A stretch of DNA of 64,000 nucleotides. It comes from Clostridiales bacterium Firm_16 (GTDB lineage Bacteria; Bacillota; Clostridia; Saccharofermentanales; Saccharofermentanaceae). Every line of letters begins with the position of its first letter. The stretch's first letter is position 1. The notes beneath the pieces are model-generated. The model was not told the origin of the DNA. It worked only from the letters and a program-made list of their open reading frames with translations, and did not search any database. The position numbers and the translations under genes were made by a program. The stretch is taken from positions 186,001 through 250,000 of the forward strand of contig LVAV01000032.1 in assembly GCA_001604185.1 (NCBI GenBank), written 5' to 3'. This document shows, piece by piece, positions 63,775-64,000 of this stretch.

Positions 63775-64000
63775 AATACAAAAATCCCATGACAATGTTT
63801 CCACTGTCATGGGACGAATTCGCTTTCTATTGCACCTTCGCGGTACCACCCATGTTCGAAAAGCACTGTCTACGCGCTTCCCGCTCTCTGTCGCGCCGTA
63901 ATGCTGCGCATGCATCCGCTTATTCTCGGGAATGACCCGCTTTCGCCAGACCGCTCCGGTGTTGAAATTCATCTTTACTTTCTGTTATCGTGCTCTCAGC
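63775..64000 (-). promoter_or_regulatory. T-box leader of pheST (5' end beyond the window)
   Basis: The conserved T-box core TGGGTGGTACCGCG is at 63852-63839 on the minus strand. It is followed by a terminator hairpin pairing 63785-63794 with 63805-63814 and a T run at 63784-63780. T-box leaders read through when uncharged tRNA binds, here by inference tRNA-Phe since pheS follows. Upstream sequence with AG-bulge-like and AGTA motifs suggests stem I lies near 63870-64000, but I could not place the specifier codon with confidence. Confidence 0.9.

Noticed and set aside
63739-63972. N-terminal extension of pheS
   Set aside because: This frame runs through the T-box and its terminator; the ATG at 63738 has GAGGAGG and a normal PheS start.

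Overview
The window reads as chromosomal DNA of an anaerobic Gram-positive bacterium of the class Clostridia, probably a gut or rumen type. The pointers are a phenylalanine T-box in front of pheST, an mltG/U32-hydroxylase pair, a DUF512 radical-SAM gene next to der, a FeoA-FeoB fusion, a GlpA/GlpB-like oxidoreductase pair with BFD-like and DUF1667-type Fe-S motifs, a Re-citrate-synthase-like enzyme, a BceRS-BceAB module, several lipoproteins, and large surface proteins with Pro/Thr stalks. The assignment below class level is inference. I saw no rRNA, tRNA, CRISPR array, prophage or insertion sequence.

Layout. 1-3.0 kb (+): the 3' end of a prepilin peptidase gene, a CPBP-fold membrane protein lacking its histidines, and an AI-2E family transporter. 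3.0-10.2 kb (-): a compact five-gene run DUF512 radical SAM, der, typA, mltG, U32 hydroxylase (translation and cell wall). 10.4-11.2 kb (-): rpmF and a DUF1934-like gene. 11.3-15.3 kb (+): RluA-type pseudouridine synthase, cyclophilin lipoprotein, FeoA-FeoB. 15.7-20.2 kb: an AraC-type regulator (+), then a methyltransferase, a SPFH protein and proS (-).

20.3-36.4 kb is the accessory core. Four large secreted proteins lie on the minus strand, interrupted only by the GlpA/GlpB-like pair (+). Three of them end in the same 248-residue DUF4214 tail (four repeats) mounted on a Pro/Thr stalk of low-complexity tandem repeats, with different heads (a DUF6273/FN3-like head, or leucine-rich heads). The fourth is a BspA-like leucine-rich protein with five fibronectin III domains and an overlapping 14-codon leader ORF. 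Each appears to be its own transcription unit. This set, with visible signs of DNA exchange between stalks, is the best candidate for an undescribed surface-display system here.

36.5-43.6 kb: Re-citrate/isopropylmalate-synthase-like enzyme and M48 protease (-), then a three-gene operon (+) of an unknown membrane protein, an NAD synthase whose glutaminase nucleophile is replaced by Asp, and an RlmI-like methyltransferase. 43.7-48.0 kb (-): a papain-like peptidase and a domain-permuted GH3 glycosidase behind a perfect 13-bp palindrome. 48.1-53.6 kb (-): a PASTA lipoprotein, response regulator and intramembrane-sensing kinase, followed by the ABC ATPase and permease, forming a peptide-antibiotic sensing and resistance module. 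53.7-59.4 kb (-): a zinc-ribbon Ala/Pro-rich protein with a partner, an internalin-like LRR/FN3 protein and a lipoprotein. 59.6-64.0 kb: a TPR-like protein (+), then pheT and pheS (-) under a T-box that runs off the window edge.
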